From Bacteriovoracaceae bacterium UBA4573 (GTDB lineage Bacteria; Bdellovibrionota; UBA1018; UBA923), in the NCBI GenBank assembly GCA_002387735.1, contig DGKJ01000051.1, positions 1-43,209 of the forward strand: a DNA stretch of 43,209 bases, in the 5' to 3' direction. Below the pieces are notes generated by a model that was not told where the DNA came from, did not search any database, and saw nothing but the letters and a program-made list of their open reading frames with translations. The translations under genes were made by a program, and so were the position numbers. How positions within the stretch are numbered: position 1 is the stretch's first letter; each line of letters starts with the position of its first letter. Below are positions 8,289 through 16,733 of this stretch, in pieces.

Positions 8289-9257
8289 ATGGCAACCGTA
8301 TTGATTTACGCCGAACACAAAGAAGGCAAAGTAAAAAAAGTTACCCACGAATTAATTTCAGAAGCGAACCGAGCGGGTGCCGAATCGGTGGTATTTGTAG
8401 CGGGTCAAGGACTCGATGCCGTCAATAAAGAACTGGGCGAAATGGGCGCCAAACGCGTAATTGCGGCCCAGGGGGATGCTGTAAAATTTTATTCCAACGA
8501 AGCCTATGGAAAACTGTTCGTCGACGCAGTGAAGTCTACTAACCCATCCGTTATTCTAATTCCCGCCACTGCCCAAGGTAAAGATTTGGCTCCGCGCATT
8601 GCGGCGTTACTCGGAGTTGGGCTGGCAAGTGACTGTACAAAAATTCAAATCGACGGTGAAAAGCTCAAAGCAACTCGCCCTATTTACGCTGGGAAGGCGG
8701 TTGCCGATGTTGAATTCGTTGGTCCAAAACCTTACATGGCCACGGTTCGTCCGAACGCGCTATCCGTAGGAGCGGCTAGTCCCGGCGCCTCCGCAGCAGT
8801 AACTGCGCTTTCACTCGACACCGGCGCCCTGAAGAGTACCGTAAAAGACGTGGTACGTGGTGCAACTGCGAAGCTTGATGTGACAGAAGCTAACATCGTT
8901 GTCTCAGGCGGTCGTGCAATGAAAAATAGCGAGAATTTTGCGATCCTCGAGAAACTTTCAGAGGTTTTACCAAATTCGGCGGTTGGCGCATCACGAGCCG
9001 CGGTTGACGCCGGCTATAGACCGCATTCTTACCAAGTTGGACAAACTGGAAAGGTCGTAAGCCCTACCCTTTATATTGCTTGTGGTATTTCGGGAGCCAT
9101 TCAACATCTTGCGGGAATGCGAACTTCCAAAATTATCGTCGCCATTAATAAAGATCCAGAAGCACCGATTTTTCAGGTTGCGGATTATGGTATTGTAGGT
9201 GACCTGTTCGAAGTGGTACCATTGCTTACGGAAGAATTTAAAAAAGCGCTAGGCTAG
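8289..9257 (+). CDS. etfA: Electron transfer flavoprotein, alpha subunit
   Basis: 322 aa. N-terminal nucleotide-binding half followed by the C-terminal FAD domain with its signature: VVSGGRAMKNSENF, VGASRAAVDAGYRPHSYQVG, QTGKVVSPTLYIACGISGAIQH and NKDPEAPIFQVADYGIVGD. All expected FAD contacts seem present. Strong AGGAG before the ATG. It works with EtfB, and the downstream Fe-S membrane protein is the expected electron acceptor. Confidence 0.95.
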   Translation: MATVLIYAEHKEGKVKKVTHELISEANRAGAESVVFVAGQGLDAVNKELGEMGAKRVIAAQGDAVKFYSNEAYGKLFVDAVKSTNPSVILIPATAQGKDLAPRIAALLGVGLASDCTKIQIDGEKLKATRPIYAGKAVADVEFVGPKPYMATVRPNALSVGAASPGASAAVTALSLDTGALKSTVKDVVRGATAKLDVTEANIVVSGGRAMKNSENFAILEKLSEVLPNSAVGASRAAVDAGYRPHSYQVGQTGKVVSPTLYIACGISGAIQHLAGMRTSKIIVAINKDPEAPIFQVADYGIVGDLFEVVPLLTEEFKKALG

Positions 9258-9284
9258 GGCGAGCAATACGCGCAGATCCTCGAT

Positions 9285-9301
9285 GCGTCGTCTTGCGACG
9301 C
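9285..9301 (+). other. Intercistronic hairpin between etfA and the EtfD-type gene
   Basis: GCGTCG-TCTTG-CGACGC forms a perfect 6-bp stem with a 5-base loop. No T-run follows, so it is not an intrinsic terminator. It could stabilise or pause the transcript between etfA and the downstream gene. Confidence 0.45.
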
Positions 9302-9326
9302 TCATTTCATCATGGGGATCTAAATC

Positions 9327-11324
9327 ATGGCCATTTCTTCGTTAGTTTTTCTCGCAGTTGTGCTCGGTGCAACCGGGTTGTTCGCTTACAAGGCGTCTAT
9401 CTTATTTCGTCTCGCTAAGGCGACCAAAGGGCCCGTTTGGAGCGGCAACCGAATGGACCGCCTCGCGGAACGGGTAGAGACGTTTTTCACGAACGTTCTT
9501 TTTCAAAAAGCAGTACTCAAGAAGAAAAAAGCTGGCCTCATGCACGTGGCGATTTTCTGGGGTTTCATGATCATTACGATCGAAACCATGGAACTATTCG
9601 CCTACGAACTTTTCCCCGGCTTTAGTCTTAGCTTCATCGGAGAATCCGCATACGCGACTTTGCGATTAATCCAGGAACTCTTCACGCTTTTGGTTCTTTC
9701 CGGCGTAGGCTACGCCTTTTATCGTCGACTCGTTTTACGCCCTGAAGGACTTGGGAAATCGACTGATGCGATTATTATTCTTTCACTAACCTCTGGCCTG
9801 ATGTTGGCCCTTCTTGCCATGCGATCTTTTCATATTTTGGCGGAACCAAACGATAACAATGCTGTGATGTTCGCATCAATGTGGATCAGCGGCATTTGGC
9901 AGTCGTTGGGTGTCACACCAGAGGTTGCCTCTACGATGGCGGCCGGTTTTCGCTGGTTTCACCATTTGCTTGTTTTAGGTTTTATGGTTTACATTCCGTC
10001 CAGTAAGCACCTTCACGTGCTAACGGCGGCTCCAAATACTTTTTTTCGTAAGCTTGAAACACCAAAGGGCATGCGAAAGGTAAACCTAGAGGCCGAAGAC
10101 GCTACGAGTTTCGGAGCTGGCAAAATCAGCGATCTTTCCTGGAAAGACACGCTCGACCTTTATGCCTGCACGGAATGCGGACGCTGCCAAGACGCTTGTC
10201 CGGCCTGGAACACCCAAAAGCCGCTGTCCCCGAAAGCTTTGGTCCACGATCTTAAGGACAGTCTGTACGAAAATAAGCTCGCCCTACTCAGTGGCAAGAC
10301 CGACGAAGTAAAACCCATCTTGGGGTCCAAAATTACCGATGACGTAATTTGGGCGTGCACCTCCTGTCGTGCCTGCGAATCTGCCTGCCCGGTGTTCATA
10401 GAACAAACCGACAAGATTTATGAAATTCGCCGAAACATGGTTCTAATGGAAAGTCGTTTTCCGGCAGAGCTCCAGACCGTATTCAAAAACATTGAAAACA
10501 ATTTCAGTCCTTGGGCTATGTCTCCTGACGAACGCGACAAATGGACAGAAGGTCTAGAAGTTCGCACTATGGCTCAGATAGCTGCCAGCGGCGAACAAGT
10601 GGAGTACCTTTTCTGGGTGGGATGTGCGGGTTCGTTCGATGATCGCAGCAAAAAAGTATCCAAAGCACTTGTCAGCATTCTGAAGAAATCCGGAATAAAA
10701 TTCGCAATTCTTGGAAAAGAAGAAAAGTGTACTGGCGACCCTGCTCGAAGGGCCGGAAATGAATACTTGGCTCAAACTTTAATTCAAGAGAACGTCAACG
10801 TATTGAATAATTATGGCGTAAAAAAAGTTGTGACCGCCTGTCCGCATTGTTTTAACGCACTCAAGAATGAGTGGAAGGATTTTGGCATCGAGCTCGAGGT
10901 CATTCATCACACTCAACTAATCGCTGAATTAATTAGATCTGGAAAAATTAAACCCACTAAGGCGGTGGATGAAAAAGTGACTTACCACGATTCTTGTTAC
11001 ATCGGCCGCTGGAACAACGAATACAATGCCCCGCGGACAATTTTAGCCTCGGTACCGCAATTGAAAGTTAATGAAATCGAACAGAATAAGTCCAACGGCA
11101 TGTGCTGCGGTGCTGGGGGCTCACGTATGTGGATGGAAGAACACATTGGCACTCGCATAAACGTCAAACGCACAGAGCAGCTTTTGGAAGCTAAGGCCGG
11201 AGTCGTAGCTGCGAATTGTCCGTTCTGCATTACAATGTTAACGGATGGTATTAAAACCAAAGAGTTAACTGACAAGGTGCGAGTTATGGATGTGGCAGAA
11301 ATCGTAGATCAGGCCACTGTTTAA
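9327..11324 (+). CDS. Membrane Fe-S / CCG-domain oxidoreductase, EtfD (ETF:quinone) type
   Basis: 665 aa. The N-terminal about 240 residues are a NarI-like cytochrome-b-type membrane domain with several helices, followed by two 4Fe-4S ferredoxin motifs, CTECGRCQDACP (about residue 280) and CTSCRACESACP (about 343). Next come two heterodisulfide-reductase CCG domains: GCAGSFDD...KCTGDPARRAG...CPHC, and DSCYIGRWNN...CCGAGGSRMW...NCPFC. This architecture matches EtfD in mycobacteria and the ETF:methylmenaquinone oxidoreductase of Syntrophomonas, which pass electrons from ETF to the quinone pool. Its place immediately downstream of etfBA supports that. It replaces the single-chain flavoprotein ETF-QO of other Proteobacteria, which is not seen here. 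The GGGGAT ribosome site precedes the ATG. Confidence 0.85.
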   Translation: MAISSLVFLAVVLGATGLFAYKASILFRLAKATKGPVWSGNRMDRLAERVETFFTNVLFQKAVLKKKKAGLMHVAIFWGFMIITIETMELFAYELFPGFSLSFIGESAYATLRLIQELFTLLVLSGVGYAFYRRLVLRPEGLGKSTDAIIILSLTSGLMLALLAMRSFHILAEPNDNNAVMFASMWISGIWQSLGVTPEVASTMAAGFRWFHHLLVLGFMVYIPSSKHLHVLTAAPNTFFRKLETPKGMRKVNLEAEDATSFGAGKISDLSWKDTLDLYACTECGRCQDACPAWNTQKPLSPKALVHDLKDSLYENKLALLSGKTDEVKPILGSKITDDVIWACTSCRACESACPVFIEQTDKIYEIRRNMVLMESRFPAELQTVFKNIENNFSPWAMSPDERDKWTEGLEVRTMAQIAASGEQVEYLFWVGCAGSFDDRSKKVSKALVSILKKSGIKFAILGKEEKCTGDPARRAGNEYLAQTLIQENVNVLNNYGVKKVVTACPHCFNALKNEWKDFGIELEVIHHTQLIAELIRSGKIKPTKAVDEKVTYHDSCYIGRWNNEYNAPRTILASVPQLKVNEIEQNKSNGMCCGAGGSRMWMEEHIGTRINVKRTEQLLEAKAGVVAANCPFCITMLTDGIKTKELTDKVRVMDVAEIVDQATV

Positions 11325-11510
11325 CTTAAGGCGGACAATAGCGTCTAATCTATAGGCACTTGTCCAGGCATTCGTCAGGTTTTGCACCGACGCCCTTTAC
11401 TAACACGCGAGAATCATGCGGATAACCAACCGGTCCTATCTGGCACGGACCTTGTTATAGCGCTCTACTGGTTTACGTCCATCTAATTAGATGGATGTGG
11501 GAGGCCGGTA
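11325..11510. other. Intergenic stretch between the EtfD-type gene and the lipoprotein gene
   Basis: 186 bases with no convincing open frame or terminator. There is a weak repeat GGTCC/GGACC (about 11438-11457). The only strong structure is the palindrome at 11475-11498, listed separately. Confidence 0.5.
11475..11498. promoter_or_regulatory. Perfect 18-bp palindrome, candidate operator or hairpin
   Basis: TCCATCTAATTAGATGGA (11478-11495) is a perfect palindrome, and the flanks extend the pairing to 24 bases with one G.U pair in RNA. It ends a few bases before the GGGAGG ribosome site of the lipoprotein gene at 11511. It could bind a dimeric regulator or fold as an RNA stem that affects translation start. 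Confidence 0.5.
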
Positions 11511-12146
11511 ATGGTTCTCAGAAGTAAAATTGAAATTTCGTTGGCACTCTGTAGCATTGTGATTTTGGCTCACACCCAATTAGCCTGCAGTCCTGTTTCA
11601 TCGAGTGTTTCCAAACTCGCAAAGACCGGTACGGTTACAAGCACCGACAGCAGTGAGGTCGCCGAAACCTCAACGGTTGAAGAGTCAGATAGTGCGTCGA
11701 GCGCCCTGAAAAATGCCATAGCCGAACTTAAAGACAGCGGCGGTCAATTTATGACCGAAGCGGACTTTTCTGCTATTCAGTTTGTAGCTAAAAAGAAAAA
11801 GTCTAAGACGATTTATCGTGAGATTCCTGAAAAATATTTACTCGGATTTCGTAAAGACTGGCAAATCGAAGTACCGATCGATGAACTCGACCTACGTTCC
11901 GGGGATCTCGATAAACAAATTCGCTTATATTTGATAATCGATTCAGATAACCAGCGCGTTGTACAGCGCCTTACAGAACAATTTGAACCAAAGTTTTTAA
12001 AGAAACATCAAACTGTGGAAAACCCTCATGCGTCGATGGGAATAAAAATTATACCATACACCGACCAAGTGGATCCCGTTTCAGCAGCAGATGCCGAAAA
12101 AGATTTAAACGATAAACTTCAGAAAATCGTAATCGCAATACATTAA
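11511..12146 (+). CDS. Lipoprotein of unknown function
   Basis: 211 aa. A signal sequence with lipobox (TQLAC, Cys about residue 26) is followed by a Ser/Thr-rich linker (about 27-65), then a mixed alpha/beta domain with IPEKYLLGFRKDWQIEVP and IRLYLIIDSDNQRVVQRLTEQ. I do not recognise the family. Strong GGGAGG ribosome site before the ATG. The stop overlaps the convergent small gene by 4 bases. The palindrome just upstream suggests dedicated control. Confidence 0.75.
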   Translation: MVLRSKIEISLALCSIVILAHTQLACSPVSSSVSKLAKTGTVTSTDSSEVAETSTVEESDSASSALKNAIAELKDSGGQFMTEADFSAIQFVAKKKKSKTIYREIPEKYLLGFRKDWQIEVPIDELDLRSGDLDKQIRLYLIIDSDNQRVVQRLTEQFEPKFLKKHQTVENPHASMGIKIIPYTDQVDPVSAADAEKDLNDKLQKIVIAIH

Positions 12147-12340
12147 CTGCGATAGTTTTCCGGAAAATAATCCTTATGCGCCGAGATAAACCGCTTAAGC
12201 GCGGTGCAGACTAATTCTGATTTTGGAATTTTTGTAAAATCTTCCATAACTTGAATTTGGTCGATTATTTTTTTCTCTAGTTCGAGTTCAATTTTCGCCA
12301 TCGGTTCGTTTTTAGATTTAGCGCCTTTTTCAGATCTCAT
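12143..12340 (-). CDS. Small ribbon-helix-helix-like protein
   Basis: 65 aa. After a polar N-terminus comes a strand (AKIELELE) and two helices (KKIIDQIQVMEDF, KSELVCTALKRFISAHKDY), the strand-helix-helix order of ribbon-helix-helix DNA-binding proteins. A GGAGG six bases before the ATG supports translation. It lies 15 bases after ilvA on the same strand, so it probably ends the kce-ilvA operon. A regulator role is inferred from the fold only. One possible target is the palindrome at 11478, 650 bases away. Confidence 0.6.
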   Translation of the reverse strand: MRSEKGAKSKNEPMAKIELELEKKIIDQIQVMEDFTKIPKSELVCTALKRFISAHKDYFPENYRS

Positions 12341-12355
12341 AAGATACCTCCAACT

Positions 12356-13570
12356 TTAATGCAGAAATTCAAACTTCAAACCAGCATCGCGAAGAGCGCG
12401 GACTAGGTCTGCGCTGTGCTTTATACCGCGGGTCTCCAGGGTAAGCTCAACGCCGGTCTCATTTAATCCAACTTGCGGCATGTCACGGTCGTGAATGGCC
12501 TGCAGAATGTTCGCACCTTGAGTGGCGACTAAATTTGTGAGCCGGTTTAAGGATCCCGGTTTATCTGGAATAAATACGTTCAACCGAACCCGCCGCCCGG
12601 TTCGAATCATTCCGCGATCAATTAAACGTGATAACAGGTTCACGTCGATGTTTCCGCCGCTTATAATTAAGACAACTTTTTTTCCACGAAATTTGGAGGC
12701 GTTTTTTTCAAGAATTGCCAGCGGCAACGCACCGGAACCTTCGGCTACTGTTTTGGCTTTTTCCATCAGCGTCAGAATTGCAGTTGCGATCGATTCATCG
12801 TCCACGTGATCGAGCTGATTCAAAAGAGGACGCAGCAAATGGATTAGATTCGGACGAGCGTGCAGTGTTTTAATTCCGTCAGCGAAGGTTTCAACTTTTC
12901 CAGTATTAACCACTCGATTTTTTTTGACGGACTCTAAAAGTGATCGTGCTCCCGACGCTTGGCAGCCGACCATCCATACCTGTGGACGCAACGCTTTCAT
13001 AACCACGCCAACCCCTGCCATAAGGCCGCCGCCCCCCATCGATCCAATAACTACGTCGACATCAGGGATTTGATCCATGAGCTCTAAACCCACGGTTCCC
13101 TGGCCTGCTATTACGTCCGGATCATCGAACGGATGAACAAATGGTGCGCCCGTTTTCTTGGCGAGCCTATTTGCTTCTTCATAGGCCTCATCGTAGTTGT
13201 CTCCTTTGAGCAATATTTTTGCTCCCAGCGCCTGAGTTTGTTCAATTTTCATGAGTGGGGCCGACGATGGCATTACAATGGTCGAACGAATTCGAAATCG
13301 ACTGGCGCCCCAAGCTACACCCTGAGCGTGATTTCCGGCACTTGCCGCAAATACTCCCTGTTTGCGTTTTCGAGGAGCAAGATTAGATATCTTGTAGGTC
13401 GCACCTCGAATTTTAAAAGAACCGATTGGTTGCAAGTTCTCGTGCTTGAGGTAAACTTCACAACGAAATTTTTCTGATAACCATGGGTTGAAGAGCAAGG
13501 GTGTAGGCTTCAACAGCTTTCTCAAAACCGTGCGTGCCCGCTCTACATCTTCAAGCGAAACTTTAATCAT
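12356..13570 (-). CDS. ilvA: Threonine ammonia-lyase (ACT-domain, catabolic-length)
   Basis: 404 aa fold type II PLP enzyme that deaminates threonine (and serine) to 2-oxobutyrate. Signatures: PLP lysine in GSFKIRGA (K53), AASAGNHAQGVAW, and the phosphate loop GSMGGGGLMAGV. A C-terminal ACT domain (about residues 327-404, VRLNVFIPDKPGSLNRLTNL) gives allosteric control. Length fits the single-ACT form rather than the 500-residue biosynthetic form, so a breakdown role is likely. The ATG overlaps the kce stop by 4 bases. Confidence 0.93.
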   Translation of the reverse strand: MIKVSLEDVERARTVLRKLLKPTPLLFNPWLSEKFRCEVYLKHENLQPIGSFKIRGATYKISNLAPRKRKQGVFAASAGNHAQGVAWGASRFRIRSTIVMPSSAPLMKIEQTQALGAKILLKGDNYDEAYEEANRLAKKTGAPFVHPFDDPDVIAGQGTVGLELMDQIPDVDVVIGSMGGGGLMAGVGVVMKALRPQVWMVGCQASGARSLLESVKKNRVVNTGKVETFADGIKTLHARPNLIHLLRPLLNQLDHVDDESIATAILTLMEKAKTVAEGSGALPLAILEKNASKFRGKKVVLIISGGNIDVNLLSRLIDRGMIRTGRRVRLNVFIPDKPGSLNRLTNLVATQGANILQAIHDRDMPQVGLNETGVELTLETRGIKHSADLVRALRDAGLKFEFLH

Positions 13571-14382
13571 TTAAGTCCTAATATTTCTTTTGTTTCATCT
13601 ACTGTCGCGACAGATCGTTGCAAAATTTCTGCTAAATTTGCGATCCGCTGCACCAGTTGAGCGTTGCTTTTGGCCAACACACCTTTACTGAAATAAATAT
13701 TGTCTTCCAAGCCAACTCGTACGTGCCCACCCATAACAATCGCCTGTGCCGCAACTGGAAGTTGATATCGCCCGACGCCTGCGGCCGTCCAGGTACAATG
13801 TTCTGGAACTAGATCCGCCATTCGACAGAGATTGCGTGGCTCACCGCTGATACCGTGACCAGTTCCCAACACGAACTGAAAATGCGCGGGTTGCTTGATA
13901 ATTCCCTTTTTTACCAGTTTGAGGGAATATTCGAACATCCCGTAATCGTAAACTTCAATTTCAGGCTTAATAGAGAGCTCGCTCATGCGTTTGGCGAGAA
14001 ATTCCACGTCGCTAGGGAGATTCAAAAAAACTTCATCTCCGAAATTTATGGAACCGGTATTAAGACTGGCCATTTCGGGTTTAAGCGTAAGTGGTTCGGC
14101 GCGCCGTTCAATTTTTTCACCGACGGCACCACCGGTGGAAACCTGAACAATGACTGGGCATTTTTTCCTGATTTTTTCTATTACCTCTCGAAAACGATCC
14201 ACCGACTGACTCGGTTTCCCGGAATCGTCTCGTACGTGTAAATGAATGATGGAAGCGCCTGCTTTCCAGCAATCGTATGCTGCTGTGGCCTGTTCATCGG
14301 GGGTGATAGGGAGATTTGGATTTTGGTCGCGAGTCGTTTCCGCGCCCGTAATAGCGCAGGTAATGATCAGTTTATTGCCCAT
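13567..14382 (-). CDS. kce: 3-keto-5-aminohexanoate cleavage enzyme (BKACE family)
   Basis: 271 aa from the ATG at 14382. Kce joins 3-keto-5-aminohexanoate and acetyl-CoA to give L-3-aminobutyryl-CoA and acetoacetate in lysine fermentation. The metal-binding IIHLHVRD motif (H47, H49) and Glu15 match the known Kce layout with a one-residue offset, and RVGLEDNIY carries the late Arg/Glu pair. The BKACE family includes other beta-keto acid cleavers, but kamDE and kdd in the same window make lysine the likely source. The frame extends 7 codons to a GTG (14403), which is less likely because family members start at this point. It is cut off from kdd by two glycosyltransferase genes and instead heads a kce-ilvA operon. 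Confidence 0.88.
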   Translation of the reverse strand: MGNKLIITCAITGAETTRDQNPNLPITPDEQATAAYDCWKAGASIIHLHVRDDSGKPSQSVDRFREVIEKIRKKCPVIVQVSTGGAVGEKIERRAEPLTLKPEMASLNTGSINFGDEVFLNLPSDVEFLAKRMSELSIKPEIEVYDYGMFEYSLKLVKKGIIKQPAHFQFVLGTGHGISGEPRNLCRMADLVPEHCTWTAAGVGRYQLPVAAQAIVMGGHVRVGLEDNIYFSKGVLAKSNAQLVQRIANLAEILQRSVATVDETKEILGLK

Positions 14383-14495
14383 ATTTACAAGACATATCAG
14401 CACCAGAAATAGCCGTAAACTATGAAGAAACCCTGCGCTACAATTGTGCGCTTAAATTCGCAGTCATTTTGAATAGAGTTTGTTAGTGGTGTTCT

Positions 14496-15926
14496 ATGCC
14501 GTTTAGCAAGCGACTCGAATCAGTAGTAATTTACTCGGTTAATTTTGTAGCCCTTTACTTCTGTGTACCCGGTTTTTTACCCAAAGAAGTTCGGAACTAT
14601 TTCATTCAGCTTTTTACCACCGACCGTGGTCACGGATTGTTGTTTATGTTTGCCAGCTCGATTCCCCTGCTTTTGGCGGCCGCTCGAATCAAACGACGGG
14701 GCTATACCCGCACGATCGTAGGCGCCTGCTTCTGCCTTCTCACAATTGCCATGACGTTTGACCTGTTAGCCGACGCAATTTTAGGTCACGTTGTGTCCAA
14801 TTGGCTGTTGCGCGCACTGTGGGTCTTCCTATTTATTTTCGGGATAGCCGCGCGCGAGGACCTGCTAAGTTCTTTCAAGCTCCGATTACGTGACATTAAG
14901 AGGTCCACCTTTCTCGCACGGATAGTGCTTTTTTTGGGTTTATTTTTTTTACTGCGTCAGTCGTTTGCTTTTTTTTATAATAGGGGTGGGCCGTTCGCTG
15001 ATGAAATTAACTTTTGGCACACTGCAGCTACCGACTTCCTGTCGGGGGGATTCGCCACTGTAATTCAAAAACATAGCTACACATTAGCGGTGCCGTGGTT
15101 GGCGTCATTACCCGTTAGTCTCTTTGGTGGTTCACACTCGGAACACGTATACGCCTATTCGACTGCTATCGTTTTTGGATCGATTTTTTTAGTAGTCGAA
15201 CTTGCTCGCAGTCCGCGCGCTCTTCTTGCCGGATTAGGAGTCTTGCTGCTTTGTTTTGCGATTCAGCGAGATTTATTTTCACTCTATGGGGCCTCGCTTT
15301 ACGGCGAGGGTTTAGCTAGCCTATTGTGCGCAACGGTTTTATTGGAGTTTTTGAGACTTTATTATTTAAAGCGTCCGACACCGAAACAAATTTTTGCCTT
15401 CAGTTTAATTGCAGCATTTGCCGCCGTTTCGAAGCCACCACTGGCCTACCTAGTCTGGATGTTGCCCGTAGTTTTAGCTACCCGCTCCCGGAGCTGGCCA
15501 TCACGAGCATTGTTACTTTTTTCGGGAATCCTATTCGTTCCGTGGAGACTTTGGTTGGCGCTACTGAACAAGAGCACATATTATCAATCCTTTGATCTAT
15601 TAAATGCTCTCGATCGTCGGGTCGCTTTTGAAATTCCTATTAAAATGATTTCGGGTTTACTTGACCATGGAACACCGCAATCAGCCTACACTATTGCGTT
15701 AATTGTGGCTGTAGTTCTTGCGATCCTGAAAAAAAGTACTGAACTCTTGCGAGTGTATGCACTTTTGATTTTCGTATATTGGGGCTTTGTTTTCGCGCTG
15801 TATGCGACACTTTGGCAGCATATGGAACAGTTTAGCGCCGGCAGATATATATCACACGCCGCCATCGCTTGTGTTTTAATGATCCCGCTAGCTTTTTCAA
15901 AGACAATTAATGAAGAGACGAAATGA
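14496..15926 (+). CDS. Polytopic membrane protein, GT-C glycosyltransferase-like
   Basis: 476 aa with about 11 predicted membrane helices. After the fourth or fifth helix lies GGPFADEINFWHTAATDFL, an acidic pair (DE) in the first large outer loop, as in GT-C enzymes that use polyprenyl-phosphate sugars. The next gene, overlapping by 4 bases (ATGA), is a GT2 enzyme that typically makes such lipid-linked sugars, so the pair probably glycosylates a lipid or surface polymer. No family-level match can be claimed. Only a weak ribosome site (GTGGTG) precedes the ATG. Confidence 0.7.
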   Translation: MPFSKRLESVVIYSVNFVALYFCVPGFLPKEVRNYFIQLFTTDRGHGLLFMFASSIPLLLAAARIKRRGYTRTIVGACFCLLTIAMTFDLLADAILGHVVSNWLLRALWVFLFIFGIAAREDLLSSFKLRLRDIKRSTFLARIVLFLGLFFLLRQSFAFFYNRGGPFADEINFWHTAATDFLSGGFATVIQKHSYTLAVPWLASLPVSLFGGSHSEHVYAYSTAIVFGSIFLVVELARSPRALLAGLGVLLLCFAIQRDLFSLYGASLYGEGLASLLCATVLLEFLRLYYLKRPTPKQIFAFSLIAAFAAVSKPPLAYLVWMLPVVLATRSRSWPSRALLLFSGILFVPWRLWLALLNKSTYYQSFDLLNALDRRVAFEIPIKMISGLLDHGTPQSAYTIALIVAVVLAILKKSTELLRVYALLIFVYWGFVFALYATLWQHMEQFSAGRYISHAAIACVLMIPLAFSKTINEETK

Positions 15927-16732
15927 AAACCCTTAATGTGATTATCCCGTATTTCAATGAAGCCCAGAGAATGGAGCCCATGATTGTCGCAATGGCCCAA
16001 GAAATTGCGGCCAACGACATTTTTGACGAGGCTGGTTTGCCATTGCGTTTCATATGGGTCGACGACGGATCTACCGACAATGGGCGGATGATCCTCGAAA
16101 CATTAATTACTAAACACCTACCTAATGATTCGCGTCTCGGGGCATTCCAAGTCCATCATGAATTTGTAGACTTGGGTAAAAACTCCGGAAAAGCTTCAGC
16201 GATGCACGCCGGAATTCAACGCGCCAAATTGATAACAACGAAAAATGGAGAGAGCGCTATCGTATCTTTCTGGGATGCGGACGGCGAACTGTTAGCTGAC
16301 GGGCTATTTTCCTTAATTTATGAGGTCTACTCGGAAAAGGCGGACATTGCGTTTGGTTCGCGCTTTAACAAACGCAATCCTCAGGTCTTGAACTTTCGGC
16401 ACTATCTCGGAAATAAATCATTAACCGTTCTTTCAAACTGGTTTTCAGACTTAAATCTTTCCGATGTACATTGCTGCGCACGGGCGATTCGCATTGAATT
16501 ACTCGCCCAGATTCCATTGAAATCAAAGGGCTTTGATTTTGAAGCGGAGTTTGTGGGGTTAATCGGACGAATCTCATCACCAATGCTAAAACTTACCGAA
16601 GTACCATTAACTTACTTGCCACGCACGCGTGAAGAAGGAAAAAAAATTGGTATACGCCACGTACTTCCCCAAATATGGCAAGCAATACGGTGTCGCTATT
16701 TTGTGAAAAACATCGAGCTTCGAAATTTTTAA
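15923..16732 (+). CDS. GT2 glycosyltransferase, polyprenyl-phosphate sugar synthase type
   Basis: 269 aa, cytoplasmic face. Signatures are VIIPYFNEAQR, FIWVDDGSTDNG (nucleotide-binding DD), GKNSGKASAMHAGIQ, the metal-binding SFWDADGEL (DAD) and IAFGSRF. This is the pattern of dolichol/undecaprenyl-phosphate mannosyl- or glucosyltransferases, but without the C-terminal membrane helices seen in ArnC/GtrB, so it would be peripheral. Coupled to the GT-C-like gene upstream. Its stop is one base from that of the convergent VWA gene. Confidence 0.82.
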   Translation: MKTLNVIIPYFNEAQRMEPMIVAMAQEIAANDIFDEAGLPLRFIWVDDGSTDNGRMILETLITKHLPNDSRLGAFQVHHEFVDLGKNSGKASAMHAGIQRAKLITTKNGESAIVSFWDADGELLADGLFSLIYEVYSEKADIAFGSRFNKRNPQVLNFRHYLGNKSLTVLSNWFSDLNLSDVHCCARAIRIELLAQIPLKSKGFDFEAEFVGLIGRISSPMLKLTEVPLTYLPRTREEGKKIGIRHVLPQIWQAIRCRYFVKNIELRNF

Positions 16733-16733
16733 T

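Noticed and set aside
11438..11457. GGTCC/GGACC repeat as terminator of the etf operon
   Set aside because: Only 5-bp arms with a 10-base loop and no T-run.
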